Assembly: GCA_916700875.1 (NCBI GenBank)
Contig: CAKAKS010000185.1
Location: 1 to 64,000, forward strand
Length of the DNA: 64,000 nt
Direction of reading: 5' to 3'
From: Sebastes aleutianus
Taxonomy: Eukaryota > Chordata > Actinopteri > Perciformes > Sebastidae
The notes beneath the pieces are model-generated. The model saw only the letters and a program-made list of their open reading frames with translations. It did not search any database and was not told where the DNA came from. The translations under genes and the position numbers were made by a program. Below are positions 48,387 through 61,490 of this stretch, one piece after another (the stretch's first letter is position 1; the number at the start of each line of letters is the position of its first letter).

Positions 48387-48392
48387 AATAAA
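48387..48392 (+). terminator. Likely ak3 poly(A) signal
   Basis: AATAAA about 1.33 kb after the ak3 stop, at the end of an AT-rich, repeat-poor stretch that looks like a long 3'UTR (47054 to about 48410). A TTAA-flanked miniature element begins some 250 bp further on. Confidence 0.45.
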
Positions 48393-48664
48393 ATCAAAAT
48401 TGACGCAGCAGAAACAGAGATATTTTTTTTATTGGTGTCTACATTACCCACAATGCAACTCAACCGCTGACAGTTAGTCTGAGAGTCGGGTGTGGTATAT
48501 AATTGCTAGTATCGGCTAATGTAGCCTGGAGCCGTTAGCCCCAAACGGAGATGAAGAGTGGGCTAAAGAGGTCTGTTAAACTCACTGCTTTCCGACCGTC
48601 TATGTATCTATGTTTCTAACCACCTGATTGTTTTCCATTTGAGTTTAAAGACATCATTTTGACT

Positions 48665-49143
48665 TTAAAAAGGACCTACTATGCTTATTTTTAGGTGCAT
48701 ACTTGTCTTTGGGGTTTCTAATAGAACATGTTTACATGCTTTAATGATTGACTTTTTCCCTCACACCAGCTGTGCTGCAGCACCTCTTCTCACCCTCTGT
48801 CTGAAACGCTCTGTTTGAGCTCATGCCCAGCTCTGCTCTGATTGGTCAGCCGGTCCACTCTGTTGTGATTGGTCAACCGAACCAAACTCTTCAAACTTCG
48901 CACCAGCTCCGCTCTAACTAGCTTTGCTTGGAGACGTGCCAAACTAGCCGCTAAGCATGTTTTATGCAAATGTGTTACTTGGTGACATCACCACATTACA
49001 GAAGAAAGGGCAGGACTTAAAGTAAGGTGTTTCAGGCAGTTCAGGAGCAGTGTTTCTGTGGGGGAAAGTAACTCCCTTTGGAGTGGACTTTGGGCTTTGT
49101 AACTTTGGGGAAAAAGTACAGAAGCAAAATAGGTCCTCTTTAA
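48665..49143. mobile_element. TTAA-flanked miniature element, family D
   Basis: Ends TTAAAAAGGACCTAC and the inverse ATAGGTCCTCTTTAA. The 480-bp interior is the common fish repeat with GCTCTGATTGGTCAGC and related boxes. Lies just beyond the ak3 3'UTR. Confidence 0.75.
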
Positions 49144-50689
49144 ATGTATTCTCAGAACTTTAATCTCAAAATTCTGACTTTAAACTCAAAACCCAAATAA
49201 TTTTTTCACATGTTGCCCTAATCTTCTTCCGTATCTAGCTCCAAAAAATGTTTTATATATTTATCAGACAAAAGGATTTATGCAAGTTTTTCCACATGTG
49301 CATTAGTAGCTACTACCCAGGACCTTTGAACAGACGCTGATGTGTATAATCGGTGGAGTTCCCCTTTAAGGATTTAAGGATGACATCAGCTCAGGCTCCT
49401 CAATAGTAGATGTCAGAGGAGCCTGCTGTATAATTACTGTAGCAGTTGACAACAAGACACAAAACATTTAGCACTTGTTTTATATTTGAGTTATTAACAG
49501 CGGCAAGAGAAGCCAAATCTTACAGTAGACTACTGTGAGTGAGAAGTGTAGAATCTTCCTTAATATTCATAGCTTAGTGACTGAAATTCCTATACCAAGT
49601 CTCTCAGTCTTACACTCACACAATTTTGATAATCTTTGAATAATTTAGGACGTTGAGACACCATGGACATTGGTCACAGGTTTAGCATAACAGCTTAAGC
49701 CATACAATTGTATTGCATAGTTGATAAGTCACTGTGGACAAAAAACAAGAGAAAAAGAAATACATTAAAGACCGCTACAGCACACAGTTTTAGCTTCACT
49801 GCTTACAATACCTCTGTTTATGTTTACAGTATACTAGGATACTTATTATGTGCACTGCTCTACACCAGCACAGTGCAGAGCTCACAACAAATCTGTGAAA
49901 TAATGGATAGTGAAATGACAGGTGCACTGCAGACCAATGCATCACACAGTAGCTTTAACTCAACAACACATGTATTGTACTTTAATGCATTGTATGGCAT
50001 CTTTAATTCCACAGTCCGCAGTAAAAATCTTACCGATTGTGCTGCTCAGCAGATTTTCACACTGATTTTGGCTGTCTTGTTAAAAGAAGATTATCATCAA
50101 CGGGTCAGTTAATTGGAAGCCTGATAAATCTGGCAAAAGCTCCCTCGAATACTTTGACAAAAAAAAGTCAGCAAACAATAGAATACAAAAAAAGAAAACA
50201 AAATATCACACAATTAAAAAACACAAACTCATCTAAAGCCCGCTGGGAAAACAACAAAAAAGTGACTAAATCCAAAATACGCTATGAGGAAGAATAATAA
50301 AGTCAAGTGCTTCAAACAACCTCGGCAGAGAAATATAAAGTGCAGAACACATTCAGATGCAGAGTTCCTTTCTGCATACAAACATACAGCAAAAGTCTCT
50401 TTGTGGAGCGCTCAGCCCTTTTTCCCCCCTCCCCTCCGTACTGCTGCTTTTCACCTCCTTCCAGGATCGTGAACTTTAAGTGACACACCACTGACTTCAG
50501 TCTGCACACAGTAGTTGTGTAAGGAAACTGGCGGTTGCGATTCGGTTTCAGATGCTGGGTACTGTAGATGGCAAGCTGGTCAAGAAAAAGTAAGCTAGTT
50601 TTACTCTGGCCTGTCAGTGAACTGATAAAAATAAATACACAAAGCCAGCCGATTAGCCTGTTATCAGGTCATTAAATGGGGCATTATAA

Positions 50690-51218
50690 CTGGTTATAAG
50701 CCTCATAAATGTGGGCTAGTAGGGCCCTACTGCACCCACTAGTATGTTTTATCATCGATTCACATGGTAGCTCACCGAAAGAAGGAATAAAAGACGACTC
50801 AAGTGACCTCTAGTGACCGTAGTAATTATGACAGGAGCCAAAGCGAAAGCCAAAGCGCTGTAGTATATACAGCGTGAAACTCCATATGCGGTGGAGGTCG
50901 AGAGCGATGGATCGGTCACAAAATACAGTATTTTCACCCAGGAGACTGGGGTTTGCATCTTGTGTGAAACCAAGAACGTCTGGTTGTCTTTGTTTCACTT
51001 TTGAAATATAGTTATTTTAAGGCAAAACACAATGTTTTCCCTAAACTTAACCAAGTGGTTTTGGTTGCCTAAAGAAGCCTTTTTCTCTGTGTTCAAAACG
51101 TAACGTTTCATGCAGTGTTACATGTTAGAACTTGTTGCTTTTAAGTTTTCGCTTTCACTTTCACAGCATAGTAGGCATAGTAGGGCCCTACTCACCCATA
51201 TCTATGAGGCTTATAGCG
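50690..51218. mobile_element. Foldback element with TAGTAGGGCCCTACT ends
   Basis: Left arm (50694-50735) and right arm (51176-51216) are inverted repeats containing TAAGCCTCATA and the palindrome AGTAGGGCCCTACT. About 525 bp in all, with no ORF resembling a transposase. Superfamily not recognised. Confidence 0.7.
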
Positions 51219-53265
51219 ACCAACACTGCCTATTCAATGGCTTGATAGCAGTCGAATCGGGTGACAGAGCCCATGCAGGCCTAGTAAACCCTTTTATTTC
51301 CATCACCTGTGTTGTCAGTTGAAATTTGAGGCTTTGATTATGTGAATGCAAAATTCAGGTGAATAAACTGACAAACGTAGTGCCCTTTTACAACTTACAT
51401 TACCATGCCTCTTACACCCAGATGTAACATATGGATAATTACACTCAACATTGTCTCTAAAATCCTCGTAAAGTTGAGCTGACTTTATGTTTTTGTCATG
51501 TAATAAATGCTGAGTTGTTATATTGTCTCACATACTAAAAAGCATGCACTGTTGTCTTTAGCTCATTATTCGTCTTTGCCTTATGTTAAGCCGCTTCAAC
51601 CAACTGACTATTGTTTTGAAAGGCTGAATTATTTCTGTCACAGAGGAGGACAATAGAGCCAACAACGATTACTGTAATCTTCTGTTGTATGTGGACTGGG
51701 AATTCAATTGATTTTCCTGTGATTTTGTACGCATTATGTATTGTGAGAATTTGTGTTTTGTCTGCACAGTTAGACACTGAAGGTCAAAGGTGCATATTAA
51801 TGTCAGATGTAAAGGAGGTAGTCGGATTACTTGCACACTTTAATTGCTCTTTTAAGCCTCTCCAGACAACACTAGGAATACCTATTTTTAAAGAAAAACC
51901 TTAATGATAAAACCACTCTTTCATACATCAACTGTTCCACTCCTGAAGCTATAACATGCTCTGACCTTCATGTTCAAAGATAACCAATCATCAACTCTTC
52001 GAGCAACAAGAGAGGCAGCTCTCGATGGCCTTTCTGGCACGACGAGGAATGGCAACAAGCAGGTAATGACACAATAATGTTTGACAAAAAGCCAAGAAAG
52101 AGTTAAAACATTAGCACCAAACGCTACCATCTTGAAGCATCCCTGTTGTGTGCTCATTTTAGATAACTAACTGACTAGCCACCCACACATATTGCATTAT
52201 TTATCCTCTCCTGATGATTAGACACACACAGAGATCTGTGGGTTGTGCACAACTCCAAACATGCATCTCAGTTGTGAATCTGAAAGCTGTAAGAGCCGAG
52301 GCCCTGCGGGGTGAATCTGACCCAAGACCTTTTAAATGAACCTTTATGTAATTCAGTTCTAGCCTGATAAGTTAAATGCTGCAGAAAATGCAAATCAAAG
52401 TACCCACAACTGGAACTGTGTTCGTACAGATTCAGACATTACGCCATTAAATACAGATAAATCTGCTCTAGCATACAGCTAGCAGGTTAGCTTTTAGCAA
52501 ACCAAAGCAAAAAAACAATGAAAGATGTGAGGCCATGTATGTCATTTACCAAATATAAAAAGGTATGACAACAAGTCTGAAACTCTCCTGTAAAAATATT
52601 TCTCCAACGCCACAGCTTTGCCTTTAAGTAACTTCTTTTTTCCCTCATGATTGATATCAAATTATTCAAGATTACACCTGCTGAACCACCACCTTCACTC
52701 TATTTTACAGTAGTTACTGTATACTGGCACACGATCAGGTAGTTTCAAATGTTGCTTTAAGACATGTTATGTCAAGCACAGTATTAGCCTAGTATCTAGT
52801 CTAGTTGTCTATGAAATGTTCACCGTTAACTTGTACCGCACAGGATACAAAGCCATTGATCTGTCAGTCGTGCTTCTCATGATTCAATTTAAGCAGCTAT
52901 AATAAGCAATACTCCTCAGATGTCCACTGATCTGAGTCCCACTTCAGGCATTGGATTTGGTACCTAACTGCCCAAAGACTTTATTGGTTTAGTATTCTTT
53001 GTGTTGTCTGGATTTCAATTTGTCAGTTTGTTTTGCTTCCATGTAAGAATGTTTCTCTCTTTTCAGGAGAAATTAAAATGAACCAGCGATCTGTAAAACC
53101 AGGGTTATGGCACAACACGTGCATTTAGCTGGCAAAGAGACAACCGCAGGAACCAGCTCGCCAGAAGGCCAACCATGTTGGCACAACAATCGGTAACACT
53201 GAGAAATGTTTGTCGTCGGTAAACCATTATTTTCCCGCAGCGTAAAAAGACTGATCATGTCTCCT

Positions 53266-53271
53266 TTTATT
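53266..53271 (-). terminator. Possible cdc37l1 poly(A) signal
   Basis: AATAAA on the minus strand about 120 nt after the cdc37l1 stop codon. More distal hexamers exist, so 3'UTR length is uncertain. Confidence 0.35.
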
Positions 53272-53390
53272 CCTTTGCTCTGCACTGGTGTTACTCAGCC
53301 TGTCCTGCTGTACACAAAGAGGGCTTGTTCCTATAAATGGTGAGGCGATGGAGATGAGAGGAAAAGCAGGGGGGGCTGATCCTACAATCC

Positions 53391-56300
53391 CTAAGAGGTT
53401 TCCATCATGCGTATATCGTCTGTTTCTGTCGCGTCGTCCTTTGTCCACCTCCCTGTGCTTGTCCACAGTCCAGCCTCTAAACAACGCTTCATGGGGTACT
53501 CTGCCACCTAGTGGAGGGAGAGGAACACAGGAGGGTCTGATGACAAATAAACATTCACAGGTGAGGTTTGTCGAGCACAAATCTAAGTCAAAAACAGGTT
53601 TAAAATGGAGCTGGAGAGAGACTCTGGGGGATTAACCTACTGTCGCCTAGTTAGGGGATTATAATGGTTATGTAACTGCACTCTGCCTCTGTAACATTTC
53701 ATGCCCTAATCTGAGCTGACACTACACATTTGATCGTTAATTCACAAACTTTCCTCTGCAGAGATGTTTACTGTGAACTAAAACAAATCTAGGAGGACTC
53801 AAACGTATGATTTTTTTCTATAAAGAACAGCTTCTCATGTACATGTTCTCCTTTTAGAGACTGACTGCGAGTTTAAACTGAGGAGGTGACGAGAGAAGCT
53901 ACGAGAAGAAAACGGCAGAAATCTAAAAAAAAAGTGGGACCAGGAGAGCCGAGCTTCGCTTTCAACAGGCTCGATCGCATTCCATGAGGAGCCGTCTTTC
54001 CTCTGTGGGCGAAGGGGAGGATGATTTTTTTTCTTTTCTCAGAGTAGATGTTTGGCAGCTCGTCAAGCTGTGGGGCCAACAGAGGGGAGGAGGCTTCATT
54101 CCCTCTTGCCTACAAAAGGCTTTCAAACTACAAAGATCAAGTTTAGTAGAAAAGCATGTAGCAACTTTCACTTTCTCTACTTAATCTGAATATTGATATA
54201 AATAAAAATCTCTTCCGTGTCTGTTGTTACAGACAACTCAGAGGTCCAGAGAGTTTCCATTTGCTCACATTGTGACACATTTGTCACATGTTACTCGTCT
54301 TTTCCTTTAAAATGTCAGAGCAGGTAATACTCCACTGATGTATCTAGGAACAAATAATGACGCAGAAGAATGAATGGTCTGAGTGGACTAATGGATTTTC
54401 TGATACCTGAGCTGCTGACACAATGATTAGGTGGAAGAGACAAAGTCTGATGCCAGAGGTGAGGAGATTATGTATGGCCGTCCTGTGACTGACACTCATA
54501 CGCTTTTGCCGACAAATCGATTAGTTGATTTAATCAACAGATCTGTAAAACGGAGTTTCTCCACAAAGAATCACACAAAAGCAGCACTTTAAATATTGTT
54601 TTTTTACCAGAGGTGTGTACATAAGTTTCTTAGAAATAAGTTATTCAGCATGAAAAGCACAAAAAAACTACTTAACAAAATGAAAATATCTATTGTTTGG
54701 ACTTGGAAAAGTATATGCACACATGCATACGGTACATATTAAACAGTGAGTTAATTTATTTAACCATGTAATCAATAAATGAAGCAGCGCCACAGAAATG
54801 CTAATCTTATTTAGCTTGAACGTTTCAGGAGAGATTTTGATTTTGGTGGAGCTGTAAGACAGTTTCAAGATTACGCTGCTGTGGAATTCGTGATGCCTGA
54901 CGAATTAAATGTAGTTTTAGCTTGGTACGTCACAATAACAGCGAGCACATTTGACCCATTTGAGTCAGGTAAAACTAATAACAGGATGTTCTATCAAGTT
55001 TCTACTGTTTGGCAGAAGTTAGTGTTTAAAATCAACAAGAGCAACATGAACTCCAGGTCCTGGTTTGCAGGTAAAAATCAACTTTTGGCAGCTGCTCTGG
55101 CCACAAGTACTAACTACCATTTACTGTATGTGAAAATAGTTATTTGCATATTTTGTGACAATGATATCACTAGGAAATAGAACTAAGAGTGCTGATGCTT
55201 TAAAAATCCAGCATCCAACTAAAGATGAGTTCTATATGATCACAGGACTAACATACAATAGCTCAATGGTGCCACCCGACAGCTGTGTGGGGTAACTGCA
55301 ACAGCCTATGAAAAAGAAGAAGAGGAGGAGGACTTACCGGAGGTAAAGAGTCCAAGGCTTCTTTGGGGTCGAGTCTGAAGTTTGTGCCGGTTTTGTGTTG
55401 TTCAACATTGTTGGATGTGTCGATTCTAGACTTGACTGCGTATTCTTTCACTCTGTGTTTGAAGGCCTCGAGCTCTGTGTGGAAGACTTCTAAGTAGACG
55501 TCTTGTCCTTCCTACATAGCAACCAAGGCAATAATATTAGGGAAAACTGCCTGAGACACAACAGAACGAAAGCCACAGATATGTACTCGCACACAGAATT
55601 ATCAGATGATTGCATCTTACTTTGGCTTTGTGGAAGAACTGTCTGAAGCAGCCTCGGGGATCCTGCTGAGAGTTCGAGGCCATCTCCAGGATGAACTGCA
55701 TGACCACAGCTTGGTGCGCCACCTGCTCCATCAGCGCTTCTTTCTGCAGGACAACACCCAGTTTATAAGTCACGTTTCAAATCGCTTGTGCTATGTAATT
55801 ACCAGGGCATCATAGTGAACTAAAACTGAAACTAAAACAAAAGTAAGCAGTGAAAAATATTTTTAGTAAACTGAAACAATTACTGCCTGGGTAAAAAACG
55901 AATAAAAAAATAAAAATCAACGTAATGTATTTCTGTTTTAGTTTTTACTAGCTATAATATATCACTATAGAAAAAAAAGAGAACGCAAGAATTTCCGTCA
56001 TCTCTCGTGACATTGAACCACAGAAATTTAACAAACTTGACATTTCAGGTGATGCCGCAAATTCCTTCACATCGGACACTAACAAAGCGCAAAGATTAAA
56101 CATTATGGCCATTCCTACACAGTTCTCCAACCATGCATTTCATAGCTACATACTTCTGAGACATTATACCTTGCTCTAACAAAAACAAACTAAAAATACT
56201 GTAAAACTAAATCTATAAAAACTAAAACTGAAAAACTGAACTGAAATATAACAAACACACTCTGAAAATGAACTAAAACCAAACTAAAATAAAAGAAACA

Positions 56301-59300
56301 CTAATTGAAAATTCCAGACTATTATAAACTTGGTTATTATTACTGATTTCTAATACCCAGCATTGATGCAGTATGTGCTGTTGTATGTTTACAGCTACTT
56401 TGGAGCGTAAATTCACTGGAGCATCAGTGTGCATGCCATCTGTGGCAAAGTTTCAGAAGTATATCACTGAAAAATGTCAGATTTCAACAGAGCGCTGACA
56501 GCACGATGGAAAATTCTGTACTTCCAACACCTTCATATTGTGTGGTACTGCATTAGATTAAAATTAGTTTCCACATTTGGGATTAACGAAGCAGGTGAGG
56601 CCATTTCTTTATTTGGTGGTGTAATAATCTCTGTTGGCACTGAGGGAGATTATGCTAAATCCACCCCACAACTGTGTTTTCACTGCCTGCAGATGTCAGT
56701 GCACATGCTCAGGCACATGGTCCCGTGTTTACACTGCTTTCACAGCTTGACGAGGTGAGAGGAAATACACTGGTCGACCGTGTTCGTCATAATGAAGCAA
56801 CATGCTACCCACTGCAACTAGATGGCTCTTATGTGTTTTAATAGTTTTCTTTTTTGACAGAAAGTGAGTTCTGTGTTCCGTGTGTATAGGTTTTATGTTT
56901 GAGGTATTGTTGACAATAAAAAGATCAAATAACACCAGCCTAATCCTTCCAGTACATTACCCCTTCTTGCTGTAGTCTCATGCACCAGAGAATTAAGTAG
57001 TTGGCCGTTTCCTCACAGATGAGCTGAGGCATGTCTGCGAGGAACCGCTGACTGTCGTCCCATCTCCGCAACATACCTGATCAATGGATAAAAAAAGACA
57101 TGTTTTCAGACATAAGACATAAAGAAGGATCATAAGGGTGATTTTGCATGTTAAAATATCACCAAAGAAACCTCAGTTGCTTGCTACCGTTTTCTCAGAA
57201 ATATTTACAGCAACTATCCATTTAATTACCATAGTAACATTCTCACAAGAGTGTATCGTTGGGCACTTAAAGTTCTCATAGTAGAGTTAGTAATTAGTGC
57301 CTGCTTTCTCATGGGAACATTTTGGACTATCCAGCACTTCTGCTTTCACACTAAGAAACGTGTAGCCGGTATTTTATATTCGTCCAGATCATTTGCCAAA
57401 AGCATCTCAATAAAATTAATCTATCGTTTTTGAAAAAGTTAGATTGTTGGTATGGCAACCGTTGAAATAGGGCTGCACGATTATGGCCAAAATGATAATC
57501 ACGATTATTTTGATCAATATTGATATCACAATTATTTATTACGATTAACCTTTGATTTTAGCGACAGCACATTTTTATTGCACTTTCACATTCAAATTAA
57601 TAGAGCACTGTTTTCACTTCCATGCTGTGCTGCATCCCTCTTAATGTTCAAATTTGGGCTACACGATGTTGGAAAAAAACTGATATTGCAATATTTCTTT
57701 CTGCTTTATATATATTGCAATATGATAACATACAGGAATATTCACCCTACCCCTTTCTTAGCTACATTTCAAAGTGAAATGCTTTAATCTGGTGCACTTT
57801 GAGAGCAAAATTAGCAACATTAAGAGGCTAGATAAACAATTGTATGCCCTTAATTTAATCATAAACACATTGGTTGAATAGATAATATCTATACCCAAAA
57901 GGGAAGCCAAAACATCTCCCCAAACTGTGATCGCGATTAATAGTCGATTAATTGTGCAACACTTCGTTGAAAGTACAAACTGTGACATGGACTCTTCTTC
58001 TGCACAACTCACATGCAGTACAAACTGCCTTGCTGGCCAGAGGCACAAACATTTACATGCAAAGTAATGATAATTTGGATAAAACACCAACTGCAACCAC
58101 TCTATAACTGACAAGGGCCACGAGTTTGCTGAAAAACAGTTGCCTTCTTCCACCACAGTCGGGTGTGTTGAGATGAAATTCCTGCATAAAAGTTCAATAA
58201 ATCAAGTATGCATATGAAAACTAAATATGACCTCTTCCAGTAAAGCTGGAGAAGAAGTCCTGCCCTTCAGATTTGGCATCTCACTTACCAAAATGTCTGA
58301 GCTCTTGGTCATATTTTTGGAGGAACGTCTTGCACTTGTCCTGATCCATCTCTACAGGTTGATTTTGGACATTGATGATACTCTGGAAGAGAGAGAGTAC
58401 ACTGACTCACTGTTGAAAACATTATTAAATGGTTAGTAGACAGCACACACCATCAAATAATTCAAGTCATGATCTTGTTTGCTTTTAATTTTCCACGTCA
58501 GCTTTTATGCCTCACTTAAACGTGATAAAAGCGCCAAACTGTTTGCTTACCTTATCAAAAACGTCCCAACTTCTTACAGCTCCGAGCACAGGACTGCGGC
58601 TGGGTCCCTGACCTCCCAGCATGCTCTCCTTGCGACGCCACTCCTCCTCTGTGTGCGTGAGTTCGGAGGGGCAGGCCAGAGTTCGAGCTCGTTCCTGCTC
58701 CAGGGACTCGGAGCTGTGGACACCCAAAGAGCACAGCTGGTCCTGGGCTTCGGCCAGCCTCCAGCTAGAGACGATGGAGGCCTTCACGCAGCGCTGCTGG
58801 CTCTGGCACAGCGACGCCATGGCACAATCACAAATGTGCGGTGTTGGTGACTGGTGAGAGGTAAATGGAAGAAAGAGATTAGGACAGGGAAACACTGGCT
58901 TCGACTGAAATGCAAACTATGCACTACATACTCAATATGTGTACTATCATTCAACATACTTTTGTGTGAATAAACAGTAGTATGTATTTTTTTTTTTGGA
59001 TGCACTGAGCAGTAATTTACGTCGTCTCTTCCCGAGAGCCTCCTTGCCGGTTGGAGACATGTAACCGTGCCAACCTCATGTGACCAAAACAACGATTTGT
59101 GATAATCAAAGTTGGAATTGTTTTAAAACATATATAACGCCTAGCAAAGTGAAATCTTATACTTACAGTTAAATTGAAGCGTTAGCAATAGCATGTTAGT
59201 GTGGAATTTCGGACACAACCTTAGATTCTGTCAGTGACTCAAGTCAAATTAACAGTAAATCCTCATAACATACACATTACGTACACATTGTGCTTTGTAC

Positions 59301-60821
59301 AAATTAGAGCAGGGAACTAATATTTCCTGTCTACCTACCACAGTGGTTGGAACGACTCAAAAATGCACCTGCTACTTTTCTGGTTCTCCACCAGCCAAAC
59401 CTGATAATTACCTAATTTTCACTTGCACAATGCAACTTTCACAGGTTCTGCATATGCAAGAATCCTGTGGTGTAGTTTGCTTTGTTAAAACACAATCTGA
59501 CATCACCAAAGGGGCTTGACTTGAAGTTTTAATCCTCATCCCTTTTTTTTTTGTTTTATATGTTTTCTATATAGCCCGAATAAATCTTTCTCCACAGAGA
59601 GACCGGCTGTGTGCTTAGAGGGAACAGCTGCCCCTCATCCTGAGTCACACACGAAGCCATTTGGCTTTTAACCACAACCATGCTGTATTTGGTACAGGGT
59701 GGGGCGAGAGGGCTAAAAATAAAAGGCTTGTTTCCATTTTGTTTCATGGCTACCAAAACAGCCAAATGCCTTTTCTAGTCACAGACACCACACCACACAC
59801 AGCTGTCAGTGTCTGAGAATACCGAGGAGGACCTGGGGGAAATAGGGAAAGTGGGCTGCTGCTGCTGCTGCTTCATGCCTTGTTGTGGCCTCTAAACCTT
59901 CACCATCTTTCCTGCCATGTCCTTGACAGGATGGTGACACAGCAAGTGTCTGTTTTCTTTATAACCAGGCTGCTCCACCCAAAGTGTGTGAAGGTTCTTC
60001 CTTCCTGCAGCTGTTAGACTCCTCAACCAGCACTACTCCCAGTAGACCACATTCACACCATGACAATAACCTGATATTTTCAGGTGGATTTCCTTCATTC
60101 TCACTGTGCAATATCATTTTCCACTTGTGCAATGTTGTTAATAGTCTGTTTATTATCAATACTGTATATACTGCTCCTATTTTTATACTTCCTTCTATTT
60201 AAATAGTTCATATTTTGTTACACTTTGTTTAGCTCTCTTTTTTTAACTGTGTTAGCTGATGCATCTTGTTTTTGCACTATCCCCTTTAACTTCTGTACAC
60301 TGCAAATGTCCCAAATTGCTGGACTAATAAAGGAATATCTTATCTTATCTTATCTTAAAGTGGACTATAGATAGCTTGTTTACTCAGGTCTGGGTTTGCT
60401 ATAAGGTCAGCATTCACTCCATGCAGCCTGGACACTGGTGTTGTGCACCATGAGAGTTATTGACTAAATGTAATAGTGTATAAGATGATGACAGAAAAGG
60501 TAACCTAGGCAACGTATGTAATATAGCAGAAGAGGCAGTAACCTAGGCAACATAACACATGTTACACTGCTGAACAACAGACACGTTTCTGACTGTGAAG
60601 CACTTGAAGTTGAACTCTCTCCACTGAAACAGGGTTTATCTAGTTAACATGCTTTTAATACCATTAAGTCACCTCTGCAATGCCAAGTAATGTATATATA
60701 GCTACGCTTTAGTTACCTGCTGGTGTGGATAGACAGCACTGAAGCTCTTAGCTGCTGAAGCTGGATCTCTGTTTGGCTCTTCATCCTGGTAAAGTGCAGC
60801 TCCGTTACCCAGCCACTCCAT
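53391..60821 (-). CDS. cdc37l1: Hsp90 co-chaperone Cdc37-like 1, complete, 7 exons
   Basis: Cytosolic Cdc37 relative that binds Hsp90 and Hsp70 and lacks the N-terminal kinase-recognition segment of Cdc37. Exons, 5' to 3': 60717-60821, 58551-58850, 58289-58382, 56961-57076, 55621-55743, 55338-55511, 53391-53507. They total 1029 nt (342 aa plus stop); human has 337 aa. Residues about 35-135 form an acidic, probably helical or coiled-coil region (EAQDQLCSLGVHSSESLEQE). The conserved core is FGMLRRWDDSQRFL, CEETANYLILWCMRLQ, EQVAHQAVVMQFILEM and DPRGCFRQFFHKAK. The last exon lies 1.8 kb beyond the previous one. Its end, DDIRMMETS, aligns with the human acidic C-terminus, and its acceptor and phase fit. 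The start at 60821 (MEWLGNGAALYQ) is the first ATG in frame with the downstream exons. Confidence 0.95.
55805..56340. mobile_element. Dispersed element with AACTAAAACTGAAAC ends, copy 2, inverted
   Basis: Reverse-complement match to 6775-7305 across both ends and the core (CCAACCATGCATTTCATAGC). Lies in a cdc37l1 intron. Confidence 0.6.
57469..57966. mobile_element. hAT-like miniature element
   Basis: Starts AGGGCTGCACGATTATGGCC and ends GCGATTAATAGTCGATTAAT followed by TGTGCAACACT. This is the usual teleost miniature element of this type. Lies in a cdc37l1 intron. Confidence 0.6.
59861..59881. repeat. (CTG)n triplet repeat
   Basis: Six to seven GCT/CTG units in cdc37l1 intron 1. A similar short tract lies at about 61024-61042, upstream of the gene. 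Confidence 0.7.
59985..60357 (+). mobile_element. L2-type LINE 3' fragment with (TTATC)n tail
   Basis: Begins with a short stretch of the reverse transcriptase end (SSFLQLLDSSTSTTPSRP frame) and ends GGACTAATAAAGGAATATC followed by TTATC repeats, the usual 3' tail of teleost L2 elements. Lies between cdc37l1 exons 1 and 2. Confidence 0.65.
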
Positions 60822-61081
60822 CGCCTCTGCTGCTAGCTGCTGCTAGTGCGAGCTGTTGTTGGAAGAGGCACTAACAGTGTTGCTCTGTGAGGTCTGTGGC
60901 TGTCTGACAGAGGTCTGTGTGATCTAAATGCCAGTCTGGAAGTGGTGAATATGCTGCTCCACGTCGGGAGAGTTTAGCTCCCGTTAATAAACAACGTTAG
61001 CTTAAAACTACAGCAGTCACTGGCTGCTGCTGCTGCTGCTGCTTCTTTGAGGGTTATTGGTGGTTGGTAAACAACTATTTG
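60822..61081 (-). promoter_or_regulatory. cdc37l1 promoter and 5'UTR region
   Basis: About 260 bp between the start codon and the truncated LINE, so the core promoter probably lies here. It has a GCTGCTGCTG tract and several CACGTC/GTTAGC motifs but no clear TATA box. Confidence 0.4.
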
Positions 61082-61490
61082 GTGCATTAGCGCCACCTGC
61101 TGGACAGGAGGGTGATCATTCTGCTAATAATTACTATATCCCAAAAATAAAGAAATAAAGAAATAAAGAAAAGAAAAGAAAATTAAAAAGGAAAAAGAAA
61201 TAAAAGAAAAAGAAAACAAACAACCTCATATTTTTCCAATCATATTAATTTACTAAGATACTGAAATAATGTTCTATAACAATCATTTAGTGAGTTCTTT
61301 TGTAGAATATCTATTAAATCAAAGTGTACTTTAATCTCTTTGACTCAAATGCCTTCTATCTTCCTCATATCTCTCACAATGCAACATTACATGCTCCACC
61401 GTTTCCTCTTGTCCACAATAATTACATTTACCTGTGTCCTGTTTACCTATTTTAAATAGTGTGCTGTTTAGTCCAGTGTGTCCAAATCTA
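61082..61490 (-). mobile_element. 5'-truncated I/Nimb-like LINE upstream of cdc37l1
   Basis: Combines the coding fragment above with an AT-rich 3' part. The border CAGCAGGTGGCGCTAATGCA, about 270 bp upstream of the cdc37l1 start codon, is typical of fish elements of this clade. Confidence 0.6.
61331..61489 (-). pseudogene. Non-LTR retrotransposon reverse transcriptase C-terminal fragment (I/Nimb-like)
   Basis: The minus strand reads RFGHTGLNSTLFKIG and then a zinc-knuckle-like CNYCGQEETVEHVMLHC with ERYEEDRRHL, ending in a stop at 61331-61333. This cysteine/histidine motif closes ORF2 in I/Nimb-clade fish LINEs. The downstream 3'UTR with a T-rich tail extends to about 61082. Confidence 0.7.

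Larger units (their letters stand above)
49144..53390. other. Convergent intergenic region ak3/cdc37l1
   Basis: Contains the foldback element at 50690-51218 and otherwise AT-rich DNA. A 134-codon frame at 49708-50112 has no recognisable domain. Part of the right side is probably cdc37l1 3'UTR. Confidence 0.4.

Noticed and set aside
49708..50112. 134-codon plus-strand ORF beyond ak3
   Set aside because: No domain, no splice context, and low-complexity flanks; it lies in the likely 3' intergenic region. Kept only as a note.
53288..53635. 115-codon plus-strand ORF
   Set aside because: Shadow of the last cdc37l1 exon, which reads on the minus strand with correct phase and acceptor.
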